A stretch of 15,322 nt of DNA, taken from the NCBI GenBank assembly GCA_036786445.1, contig DAIQRD010000054.1, positions 1-15,322 on the forward strand, read 5' to 3'. This DNA is from JAAZMF01 sp036786445 (GTDB taxonomy: Bacteria > Bacillota > Limnochordia > DTU087). Every line of letters starts with the position of its first letter. Within the stretch, counting starts at the first letter, position 1. A program made the translations under genes and the position numbers. The notes below the pieces were generated by a model. That model was not told the origin of the DNA and searched no databases. It saw nothing but the letters and a program-made list of their open reading frames with translations. This document shows, one piece after another, positions 1 to 7,011 of this stretch.

Positions 1-1
1 T

Positions 2-2365
2 GTGGTGGGAACTGAGCATATTCTTTTGGGGCTAGTGGCAGAAGGTCACGGTGTGGCTGCCAGAGCTTTACAGGAGTGGGGCGAATTGCAGCGAATCCGC
101 TCCGAAGTAGAGAAAGTCATCGGCAGAGGTGACGGCATAACCACGGGTCAGATTGGATTTACTCCTCGGGCTAAGCGTGTGCTGGAACTAGCTTTTGACG
201 AAGCTCGGCAGCTGGGTCATACGTATATTGGTACAGAGCATATACTCCTAGGTCTCATTCGTGAAGGGGAGGGAGTAGCGGCTCAGGTATTGAGCAATGT
301 GGGGGCTGATTTGGACAGGGTAAGGAAGCAAGTACTAGATCTGCTGGGCGAAGGCGTTGGGCCTGCCAGTGGAGGCAAGCAGGGCCGGGCCCGCAAAACG
401 CCTACCTTGGATCAGTTTGGTCGAGATCTCACCGACATGGCTCGAGAGAGCAAACTAGATCCGGTCATTGGGCGGGAGACAGAAATCCAAAGGGTTGTTC
501 AGGTACTGAGCCGACGGACCAAGAATAACCCCTGCCTTATTGGTGAGCCTGGGGTAGGGAAAACAGCCATTGCTGAGGGATTAGCGCAAAAGATAGTGGC
601 CGGCGATATTCCCGAGACTCTATTGGGCAAGCGAGTAGTCACCCTTGACCTAGGCGCTTTGGTTGCCGGCTCCAAGTTCAGAGGAGAATTTGAAGAGCGC
701 CTCAAGAAGGTGATGGAGGAGATCCGCACTTCTGGAGATGTGATTCTGTTCATCGATGAGATGCATACTATCATCGGAGCAGGCGCGGCCGAAGGGGCCA
801 TAGACGCCAGCAACATCCTCAAACCAGCGCTATCCAGAGGCGAACTACAGGCCATCGGGGCAACGACTCTAGATGAGTACCGGAAATACGTGGAAAGAGA
901 CGCTGCTCTGGAAAGAAGATTCCAGCCAGTGCAGGTGGATGAACCCAGTGTAGAAGAGACCATAGCCATCCTGGAGGGTCTCCGGGATCGCTATGAGGCC
1001 CACCATCGAGTGAAGATCACTGATGAAGCCTTGACGGCCGCGGCCAAGCTTGCCGATCGGTATGTAACAGATCGGTTCTTGCCCGACAAAGCCATCGACC
1101 TCATTGATGAGGCCGCTTCCAAAGTTCGGCTATCGGGGCTCACAACTCCACCGGAGTTGAAGGACCTGGAAGGCAAAATCGAAGAGCTGCGGATTGAAAA
1201 AGAATCAGCCATTAAAAATGAGGAATTCGAAAAAGCCGCTTCCCTGAGAGATGCGGAGCAAGCGCTGCGGGAAGAGCTAGATGGTAAACGCGAGGAATGG
1301 AAAACTGACCGGGTGCGACGGCAAGGCTTGGTCGATGAAGATGACATTGCCGATGTTGTTTCTAGTTGGACAGGTATTCCCGTGACCAAGCTTGCCCAAG
1401 AGGAAATGGAGCGATTGCTTAATCTAGAAGAGATCATCCATCAACGAGTCATCGGCCAGGATGAAGCCGTCACCGCCATCGCAAAGGCTGTTCGGCGGGC
1501 TTACGCGGGCTTGAAAGATCCGAAGCGGCCAGTGGGTTCCTTCATATTCCTGGGCCCCACGGGGGTAGGTAAGACGGAGTTGGCTCGGGCTTTAGCCGAA
1601 GCCCTCTTTGGTGACGAGGATGCCATGATTCGCCTAGACATGTCGGAGTATATGGAGCGCCATACAGTATCCCGTTTGGTGGGAGCGCCTCCGGGATATG
1701 TCGGATACGAAGAGGCTGGGCAGCTCACAGAGAAAGTGCGCCGTCGGCCTTACTCGGTAGTCTTGTTTGACGAAGTCGAAAAAGCTCACCCAGAGGTCTT
1801 CAACGTACTACTGCAGGTACTCGAGGATGGGCGTTTGACTGATGCCAAGGGCAGGGCAGTAGACTTTCGCAACACTGTGCTGATCATGACATCGAACGTG
1901 GGAGCCCATCAGATACAGCGATCAACAGGTGGGATCGGATTCCGGGTCACGGAGGATGAGGAAGCCGATTATCAGGACATGAAGAGAATGGTCACTGATG
2001 AATTGCGCAAAACCTTCCGGCCAGAATTCCTTAACCGGATTGATGAAACCATGGTCTTCCATGCGCTGAGTAAAGAGCATATCACGGAGATCGTGGATAT
2101 CATGCTCAAAGACCTGCGGCAACAGCTGCAGGAGAGGGGTCTAACCATAGCGGTTAGTGACCCAGCCAAAGAAGTGTTAGTGGAAAAGGGCTTTGATCCT
2201 GACTTTGGTGCTCGACCGCTACGCAGGGCCATACAGCGACTCATGGAAAACCCACTATCGGAGGAGATACTCAAGGGTACCTTTGGAGAAGGGGATAAGA
2301 TCATGGTCAGTGCCGAAGACGGAAAGCTTGTCTTTCTTAAGCAGGAAGAAGTAGCCACTGTCTAG
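2..2365 (+). CDS. clpC: ATP-dependent Clp protease ATPase subunit ClpC (5' partial)
   Basis: ClpC is a cytoplasmic AAA+ unfoldase that feeds substrates to ClpP, usually with the adaptor MecA or with arginine-phosphorylated clients. The 787 visible residues hold most of the Clp N-domain repeats (residues 1-115, with two copies of a GTEHILLGL motif), Walker A GEPGVGKT at 181-188, Walker B ILFIDE near 248-253, a UVR-type coiled middle region (~387-430, typical of ClpC rather than ClpA/B), a second Walker A GPTGVGKTE at 518-526, Walker B VVLFDE at 586-591, and the C-terminal GARPLRRAIQ segment. Known ClpC proteins are about 810 residues and begin ~25-30 residues before the first codon here, so the true start lies upstream of the window and the GTG at 2 is an internal valine codon. 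In Bacillota, ctsR-mcsA-mcsB normally precede this gene. Confidence 0.97.
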   Translation: MVGTEHILLGLVAEGHGVAARALQEWGELQRIRSEVEKVIGRGDGITTGQIGFTPRAKRVLELAFDEARQLGHTYIGTEHILLGLIREGEGVAAQVLSNVGADLDRVRKQVLDLLGEGVGPASGGKQGRARKTPTLDQFGRDLTDMARESKLDPVIGRETEIQRVVQVLSRRTKNNPCLIGEPGVGKTAIAEGLAQKIVAGDIPETLLGKRVVTLDLGALVAGSKFRGEFEERLKKVMEEIRTSGDVILFIDEMHTIIGAGAAEGAIDASNILKPALSRGELQAIGATTLDEYRKYVERDAALERRFQPVQVDEPSVEETIAILEGLRDRYEAHHRVKITDEALTAAAKLADRYVTDRFLPDKAIDLIDEAASKVRLSGLTTPPELKDLEGKIEELRIEKESAIKNEEFEKAASLRDAEQALREELDGKREEWKTDRVRRQGLVDEDDIADVVSSWTGIPVTKLAQEEMERLLNLEEIIHQRVIGQDEAVTAIAKAVRRAYAGLKDPKRPVGSFIFLGPTGVGKTELARALAEALFGDEDAMIRLDMSEYMERHTVSRLVGAPPGYVGYEEAGQLTEKVRRRPYSVVLFDEVEKAHPEVFNVLLQVLEDGRLTDAKGRAVDFRNTVLIMTSNVGAHQIQRSTGGIGFRVTEDEEADYQDMKRMVTDELRKTFRPEFLNRIDETMVFHALSKEHITEIVDIMLKDLRQQLQERGLTIAVSDPAKEVLVEKGFDPDFGARPLRRAIQRLMENPLSEEILKGTFGEGDKIMVSAEDGKLVFLKQEEVATV

Positions 2366-2374
2366 GCAAGGGTA

Positions 2375-2415
2375 ACCCAGGGAGCACCGGTATAAAGTGC
2401 CGGTGCTCCCTGGGT
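2375..2415 (+). terminator. Perfect 16-bp hairpin after clpC
   Basis: ACCCAGGGAGCACCGG (2375-2390) and its exact reverse complement (2400-2415) flank a 9-nt loop, starting 10 nt after the clpC stop. The stem is long, GC-rich and mismatch-free, as in a terminator. It is followed by ATGCTGATTT rather than a U run, so it is not a textbook intrinsic terminator. It may act as a partial or Rho-assisted terminator or as an mRNA 3'-end stabiliser. A new promoter for radA lies ~90 nt downstream, which fits a transcription-unit boundary here. Confidence 0.65.
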
Positions 2416-2502
2416 ATGCTGATTTACTGGCCCGGTTCTATTGGGCGCCAATCCATGGAGCTTGCAGGGGTGCGTGACCCGAAGCAAGCAAAAAATGCTA
2501 AA

Positions 2503-2531
2503 TTGATATATGTGAGTAAGAATGCTATACT
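2503..2531 (+). promoter_or_regulatory. Promoter of radA (sigma-A type, extended -10)
   Basis: TTGATA (2503-2508), a 17-nt spacer and TATACT (2526-2531), with TGC directly before the -10 (extended -10). Transcription would start near 2538, about 30 nt before the radA start codon at 2569. Because the promoter lies inside an open frame that continues upstream of radA, it also argues against any earlier start codon. Confidence 0.7.
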
Positions 2532-2568
2532 TAAGCTGATTTGCCATACAGATTTATGGGGGAAATAT

Positions 2569-3960
2569 ATGGCTCGGATAAAGAGGAAATTCGTCTGCCA
2601 GGATTGTGGCCACGAGACTATGCAATGGTTCGGAAGATGTCCCGGCTGCAGTGAATGGAACACCCTTGTGGAAGAGATCATTTCAACTCCCGCTTTGCAG
2701 TCCTCCCCTCGGATGGGGCAGGCAGGCCGCGGCTTGGCCCAGCCTATACCTCTTTCCCAGGTAGTTTGTGTCCCTGGTAGTCGTCAATCTACTGGATTCG
2801 CCGAATTAGATAGGGTTCTGGGTGGTGGCATAGTGCCCGGGGCCCTAGTTTTGGTTGGAGGCGAGCCAGGAACAGGTAAGTCAACGTTGCTCTTACAAGT
2901 CGCGGGATCTGTTTCTGCGTGTAATAAGACAGTTTTGTATGTTTCGGGAGAAGAATCCAGTGCTCAGCTGCGGTTACGGGCTGACAGGCTAGGTGTTGCA
3001 CAGGATTCGCTCTTTGTGCTGACAGAGACAGATGTGGAGGCAGTTGTCGCTCATATGATTGAGCTATCGCCTGCCCTATGTGTCATCGACTCAATTCAAA
3101 CTATGAACCATAGCGATATCTCGTCATCTCCCGGAAGTATAAGCCAAGTGCGGGAGTCCACAGCCCGGATCATGGGCATCGCTAAAGAACTGGATATTCC
3201 CGTGTTCTTGGTCGGGCACGTCAATAAGGGTGGTTCTATCGCCGGGCCCAAGGTGTTAGAACATGCCGTCGACACTGTTTTGTACTTTGAGGGTGATCGG
3301 CATGCCAATTTCCGCATTCTCCGGGCGGTAAAGAATCGCTTCGGCTCTACCAATGAAATCGGTGTATTCCAAATGGGTGAGCAAGGCCTCGATGAGGTGC
3401 GGAATCCTTCATCATTTTTCCTGGCGGAGCGGGCAGAGCGAGTGCCAGGCTCAGTAGTGACTGCCTGCATGGAGGGGACTCGGCCCCTCTTGGTGGAAAT
3501 TCAGGCTTTGGTGGGCCCCAGCCCTTTTGGTGGTACACCTCGCCGCCAGTCCAATGGCGTGGATTCCAACCGTCTGGCCATGATCTTGGCAGTGTTGGAG
3601 AAACGTTGCGGGTTACAGTTGCAGACTCAAGATGTTTATGTGAATGCCGCCGGTGGAGTGCGTGTGGAGGAACCGGGGGTCGATCTGGCCGTAGCAGTCG
3701 CAGTGGCCAGTAGCCTATATAATCGGGCAGTAGATGGCGATATTCTAGTTATGGGAGAGGTGGGTTTGGCCGGTGAGGTGCGGGGAGTGCCTCAGGCTGA
3801 CCGCCGCCTCTTGGAAGCTGCAAAACTGGGTTTTGAGAAATGTATCATTCCAAGTAGTGTCTATCGGAATTTGGATATGAGTAGATTTCCCCTGGAACTG
3901 GTACCAGCCAAATCTTTGACCCAGTGCTTGCAGATAGCCATGCCCTATGTTGGTAGCTAG
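2569..3960 (+). CDS. radA: DNA repair protein RadA (Sms)
   Basis: RadA is a RecA-like, DnaB-like ATPase that promotes branch migration and recombination intermediate processing. The 463-residue protein has an N-terminal zinc finger (C10-x2-C13 ... C24-x2-C27), a RecA-fold ATPase with Walker A GEPGTGKST at 98-106, the RadA-specific KNRFG motif at 255-259, and a C-terminal Lon-protease-like domain containing a GGVRVEEPGVDLAVAVAVA stretch. The frame stays open to 2416, but ATG 2569 is chosen: it gives the family's usual N-terminus (MARIKRKFVCQDCG) and length (~455-460), has a G-rich ribosome site (2558-2563), and lies just downstream of its promoter. radA precedes disA, as in B. subtilis. Confidence 0.96.
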   Translation: MARIKRKFVCQDCGHETMQWFGRCPGCSEWNTLVEEIISTPALQSSPRMGQAGRGLAQPIPLSQVVCVPGSRQSTGFAELDRVLGGGIVPGALVLVGGEPGTGKSTLLLQVAGSVSACNKTVLYVSGEESSAQLRLRADRLGVAQDSLFVLTETDVEAVVAHMIELSPALCVIDSIQTMNHSDISSSPGSISQVRESTARIMGIAKELDIPVFLVGHVNKGGSIAGPKVLEHAVDTVLYFEGDRHANFRILRAVKNRFGSTNEIGVFQMGEQGLDEVRNPSSFFLAERAERVPGSVVTACMEGTRPLLVEIQALVGPSPFGGTPRRQSNGVDSNRLAMILAVLEKRCGLQLQTQDVYVNAAGGVRVEEPGVDLAVAVAVASSLYNRAVDGDILVMGEVGLAGEVRGVPQADRRLLEAAKLGFEKCIIPSSVYRNLDMSRFPLELVPAKSLTQCLQIAMPYVGS

Positions 3961-3992
3961 ACAGATTTTTCACTAGGAGAGGGGGGGACCAC

Positions 3993-5075
3993 ATGAAGGA
4001 TACCAGACCAACACTGGATGATCAGATGATGAAGACAGTGGGGATGCTTGCGCCAGGGACCATGCTATATGAGGGTCTGGAGAACATTCTGCGGGCCCGT
4101 ACCGGCGCCCTGATTGTCGTCGGTGACAGTGAGCAGGTCTTGGATCTGGTAGATGGCGGTTTCCGGATTGATTCCGAAATGCGCCCTACATCCTTGTATG
4201 AGCTGGCCAAGATGGATGGAGCCATCGTGCTAAGTAGTGAAGCCAAGCGCATTCTATTTGCCAATGCGCAACTGAATCCAGATCCTTTGATTCCGACCTT
4301 TGAGACTGGTACTAGACATCGCACAGCAGAACGCGTAGCCAGGCAAACCGGCGAATTGGTCATATCTATTTCCCAGCGCAGGAATGTGATCACACTTTAT
4401 AAAGGGAATTTTAAGTACGTATTGAGGGATGTCAGTGTGATCCTGGCCAAAGCCAATCAGGCACTGCAGACTCTTGAGAAGTACAAAAGTGTAATGGAAC
4501 AGGCACTGACTAATATCAGCGCTCTGGAATTCGAAGATTTGATTACCCTGACTGACGTGACTCAGGTTTTGCAGAGGGCCCAGATGGTTGACAGGATCGC
4601 CAGTGAAATAGAAAAGTACGTTTCTGAGCTAGGTGCCGAAGGTCGGCTCATGAACATGCAGCTAGAAGAATTGATGGTGGGAATCTCGGATCAGGGCCTG
4701 CTAATTGTCAAGGATTATTTGTCTTCCAGTAAAGAAGAAACTGCCGATGAAGTGTGGGAGACGCTGGGCCAATGGAGTGCCGAGGATCTGCTGGATCTGT
4801 CGCTCATTGCCCGGGCACTAGGCTATAGTGGTGGCGTAGCGAATCTGGATAATCCAGTGACGCCCAGGGGTTACCGGATTTTGACTAAGATTCCCCGATT
4901 GCCTATGCCGGTTATTGAGAACCTGATCAATACGTTTGAAGAATTTCCCGAAATACTGTCTGCGACCACCAATGAACTCGATGATGTGGAGGGGATTGGT
5001 GAGGTGAGGGCTAAAGCTATCCAGGACGGTTTGCGGCGACTTCGGGAGCAAGTGCTCCTGGACCGACATATCTGA
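3993..5075 (+). CDS. disA: DNA integrity scanning protein DisA (diadenylate cyclase)
   Basis: DisA condenses two ATP into the second messenger c-di-AMP and pauses on branched DNA, which lowers its activity and delays sporulation or growth. The 360-residue length is standard. The DAC domain shows the catalytic D75-G76-A77 and the T107-R108-H109-R110-T111 motif at exactly the positions described for characterised DisA proteins. A helical linker (~150-285) leads to C-terminal helix-hairpin-helix DNA-binding repeats (~300-355, with a VEGIGEVRAKAI motif). The start ATG follows a strong AGGAGAGGGGGGG ribosome site (3975-3987). The gap to radA is 32 nt, so the two are likely co-transcribed; RadA is known to bind DisA and reduce its cyclase activity. 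Confidence 0.97.
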   Translation: MKDTRPTLDDQMMKTVGMLAPGTMLYEGLENILRARTGALIVVGDSEQVLDLVDGGFRIDSEMRPTSLYELAKMDGAIVLSSEAKRILFANAQLNPDPLIPTFETGTRHRTAERVARQTGELVISISQRRNVITLYKGNFKYVLRDVSVILAKANQALQTLEKYKSVMEQALTNISALEFEDLITLTDVTQVLQRAQMVDRIASEIEKYVSELGAEGRLMNMQLEELMVGISDQGLLIVKDYLSSSKEETADEVWETLGQWSAEDLLDLSLIARALGYSGGVANLDNPVTPRGYRILTKIPRLPMPVIENLINTFEEFPEILSATTNELDDVEGIGEVRAKAIQDGLRRLREQVLLDRHI

Positions 5076-5121
5076 CGAGTGATATGTTTGGTAGCAATAC
5101 CGTCTGTGGTGACGTATTTGC
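5066..5121 (+). other. Two adjacent hairpins at the 3' end of disA
   Basis: ACATATC (5066-5072) and GATATGT (5081-5087) form a 7-bp stem whose loop holds the disA stop codon. Directly after it, 5094-5104 and 5111-5121 pair over ~10 bp with one bulge on each side and a TGTGGT loop. Neither has a U tract. They may slow or end transcription before the cdnL promoter, but the evidence is only base pairing. Confidence 0.3.
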
Positions 5122-5147
5122 CTGAAAAACCCCGGTGGAGGCCGTGA

Positions 5148-5177
5148 TTGACAGTTCTCGACCTTTTATGGTAAAAT
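5148..5177 (+). promoter_or_regulatory. Promoter of cdnL (sigma-A type, extended -10)
   Basis: A perfect TTGACA (5148-5153), an 18-nt spacer and TAAAAT (5172-5177), preceded by TGG as an extended -10. The expected start is near 5184, giving a leader of about 43 nt before the cdnL ATG at 5227. This is among the closest matches to consensus in the window. Confidence 0.75.
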
Positions 5178-5191
5178 AAACTAGGGTACGT

Positions 5192-5208
5192 ATAGCCAAA
5201 TTGGCTAT
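5192..5208 (+). promoter_or_regulatory. Perfect palindrome in the cdnL leader (candidate operator)
   Basis: ATAGCCAAATTGGCTAT has two exact 8-bp arms around one central base. It lies at about +8 to +24 from the predicted start and 5 nt before the GGAGG ribosome site (5214-5218). This placement suits a repressor operator or, in RNA, a short hairpin next to the ribosome site. No known regulator was recognised for it. Confidence 0.45.
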
Positions 5209-5226
5209 GGAATGGAGGTCCCTAGC

Positions 5227-5703
5227 ATGTTTAATATTGGTGATAAGGTAGTATACCCAATGCATGGAGCGGGTGTAATCGAAGCTATTGAGGAAAAAGA
5301 GGTCCTTGGTCAGAAACAAAAATATTATATCATGAAACTGCCCATCGGCGAAATGAAGGTCATGGTACCCATGGATAACGTAGAGGAAGTTGGACTCCGA
5401 GAAATCATTGATGATGATGGAATTTCTAGAGTAGTCGAGGTATTGAAAGGCGATAAGTCGAAGATGTCCACCAATTGGAACAGACGATACCGAGCTAACA
5501 TGGAGAAAATCCGCAGTGGTGACATTTTCGAAGTTGCCGAGGTAGTACGCAACCTCGCCATACGGGATGCTGAAAAAGGGCTATCAACTGGAGAAAGAAA
5601 GATGTTGGATAACGCGAGGCAAATCCTCATCAGTGAGCTGGTACTGGCCCAGGATAGTACCGAAGAGCTGATAGAAGAGCTTCTGGACGAGTGTCTGGGA
5701 TGA
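5227..5703 (+). CDS. cdnL: CarD/CdnL-family RNA polymerase-binding regulator
   Basis: CdnL/CarD proteins bind the RNA polymerase beta subunit and stabilise open promoter complexes, notably at rRNA and housekeeping promoters. The 158-residue protein has the N-terminal Tudor-like RNAP-interacting domain (residues 1-~60, beginning MFNIGDKVVYPMHGAGVI) and a helical C-terminal DNA-binding domain with the conserved tryptophan (W84, in TNWNRRYR) that wedges into the upstream edge of the bubble. ATG 5227 is preferred to the in-frame ATG at 5212 because the latter overlaps the GGAGG ribosome site and 5227 gives the family N-terminus. It has its own promoter, so it need not depend on disA transcription. 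Absent from this spot in B. subtilis, it occupies the disA-yacL gap here. Confidence 0.93.
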   Translation: MFNIGDKVVYPMHGAGVIEAIEEKEVLGQKQKYYIMKLPIGEMKVMVPMDNVEEVGLREIIDDDGISRVVEVLKGDKSKMSTNWNRRYRANMEKIRSGDIFEVAEVVRNLAIRDAEKGLSTGERKMLDNARQILISELVLAQDSTEELIEELLDECLG

Positions 5704-5733
5704 GCGTCAGGTAAGACCTGACGCGTTTCTGTC
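5704..5733 (+). terminator. Hairpin directly after cdnL (weak terminator)
   Basis: GCGTCAGGT (5704-5712) and ACCTGACGC (5716-5724) form a perfect 9-bp stem with a 3-nt loop, starting at the base after the cdnL stop. The tail GTTTCTGTCC is only modestly U-rich. It probably attenuates rather than fully stops transcription, since no clear new promoter is seen before yacL. Confidence 0.6.
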
Positions 5734-5790
5734 CTCAACTGGTAATGTTTGTGGAGGTTTAGGGTAGACTGTGTAAAGGAGGTGACATTT

Positions 5791-6888
5791 GTGTATAGAC
5801 TGATCTTAAGGCTTGTTTTTACCCTGATGGGTGCTGGAATTTTGCATCAAGGGGCAGCCTACACCCTCAAAGCTGGGCTGCTGTCTGATGCAACTGTGGC
5901 TGATGGTCGCATCTTGCCCGGGGCGGCTATCGTGGGGGCTTTCTTGGGTTTGGCTATTGGGCCACGGATTGCTGATAGGATTGAGCAACTCATGTCTCGC
6001 TTGATCAGCAGTCTCAACCGCACGTCCCCATATGAACTAATCATTGGCGCCATCGGTTTAGTCATCGGACTCCTCATTGGCATTCTCGCCACTATCCCTA
6101 TACCAGGCCATATACCTATCATCGGAGAATATGTTCCCCTAATCGCAACCTTATCTATGGGCTATGTTGCAATGGCCGTGGCTTTGAAGAAGAAAGAGGA
6201 ATTATTGTATTTGTTTAACATATTCCCTCGCTCGGCTGATAAGCACCCCGGGCGGGAGCGTCGCACATTTGGTCATAAGGTGCCTTGTAAGATCCTGGAT
6301 ACAAGTGTGATTATCGACGGTCGAATAGCGGATATCTGCCGAACACAGTTTATTGAAGGCATTTTGGTAGTACCTGCTTTTGTGCTGGAGGAACTGCAGC
6401 ACATTGCGGACTCTTCTGATGTACTCAAGCGCAATCGGGGCAGGCGCGGCCTCGATATTCTGAATAAGATGCAAAAAGAACCTAATGTTAATGTAAAGAT
6501 CTATGATCGGGATTTTGATGAGGTTGCTGAAGTTGACACTAAGCTCGTGCGCCTAGCCAAGGCTTTAGGCGGCAAGATAGTCACCAATGACTATAACCTT
6601 AACAAGGTGGCTGAGCTGCAGGGTGTGGCGGTATTGAACATCAATGAGTTGGCCAATGCTGTGAAACCCATTGTACTCCCCGGTGAGGAAATGGTGGTAC
6701 ATGTGATCAAGGATGGCAAGGAACAGGGGCAGGGTGTTGCTTACTTAGATGATGGTACCATGATCGTGGTGGATGGTGGTCGCAGATATATCGGGGAAGA
6801 TATTGGAGTCATGGTAACGAGTGTTCTGCAGACGGCGGCTGGCCGTATGATCTTTGCTAAACCCAAAGCTATGGAACGGGCACTATAG
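5791..6888 (+). CDS. yacL: YacL-type membrane PIN-TRAM domain protein
   Basis: The 365-residue protein matches B. subtilis YacL in layout and length (366). It has four hydrophobic N-terminal segments (~residues 1-135), then a cytoplasmic PIN nuclease domain from ~165, then a TRAM RNA-binding domain (~285-345). The acidic PIN residues are present: D170 in ILDTSVI, E200/E201, D249 in EVDTKL and D267 in VTNDYN, so it is probably an active ribonuclease, though its targets are unknown. GTG 5791 is chosen because a near-perfect AAAGGAGGTGA ribosome site (5775-5785) lies 5 nt before it; the frame opens earlier at 5749 but those residues would include the ribosome site. Its position before ispD is conserved across Bacillota. 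Confidence 0.92.
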   Translation: MYRLILRLVFTLMGAGILHQGAAYTLKAGLLSDATVADGRILPGAAIVGAFLGLAIGPRIADRIEQLMSRLISSLNRTSPYELIIGAIGLVIGLLIGILATIPIPGHIPIIGEYVPLIATLSMGYVAMAVALKKKEELLYLFNIFPRSADKHPGRERRTFGHKVPCKILDTSVIIDGRIADICRTQFIEGILVVPAFVLEELQHIADSSDVLKRNRGRRGLDILNKMQKEPNVNVKIYDRDFDEVAEVDTKLVRLAKALGGKIVTNDYNLNKVAELQGVAVLNINELANAVKPIVLPGEEMVVHVIKDGKEQGQGVAYLDDGTMIVVDGGRRYIGEDIGVMVTSVLQTAAGRMIFAKPKAMERAL

Positions 6889-6920
6889 CCTATCATAGCC
6901 TGAGTAATCTCCGTGATATA

Positions 6921-6953
6921 GGGCCTCGCCGATTGTCGGCAAGGCTCTTTTCC
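6921..6953 (+). terminator. Terminator after yacL
   Basis: GCCTCGCCGA (6923-6932) pairs with TCGGCAAGGC (6936-6945) with one C-A mismatch and a TTG loop; flanking G-U and G-C pairs extend the base. TCTTTTCC follows, giving a short U tract. This is the most canonical intrinsic terminator in the window. Confidence 0.7.
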
Positions 6954-6969
6954 TTGCATAGCAGCTTTA

Positions 6970-6978
6970 TGGTAATAT
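6970..6978 (+). promoter_or_regulatory. Possible extended -10 element of ispDF
   Basis: TGGTAATAT, an extended -10 (TGG plus TAATAT), lies ~34 nt before the ATG at 7012 and just after the yacL terminator. No good -35 is found 16-18 nt upstream (best TTTCCT), so the call rests on the extended -10 and the location. Confidence 0.4.
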
Positions 6979-7011
6979 CTAAATGAGATTCTGTGGGGAG
7001 TGAATGTCAAT

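Noticed and set aside
1972..2358. Antisense frames inside clpC (also 499-969 and 991-1437)
   Set aside because: Serine- and arginine-rich products mirror the codon bias of clpC on the other strand; no ribosome sites or family resemblance.
2416..2568. In-frame extension of radA upstream (51 extra codons) and a possible riboswitch in the same leader
   Set aside because: The extension contains the radA promoter, has no ribosome site at 2416 and is not part of the RadA family N-terminus. Only small stems (e.g. ATTGG-GCG-CCAAT) are seen, with no recognisable c-di-AMP or other riboswitch core.
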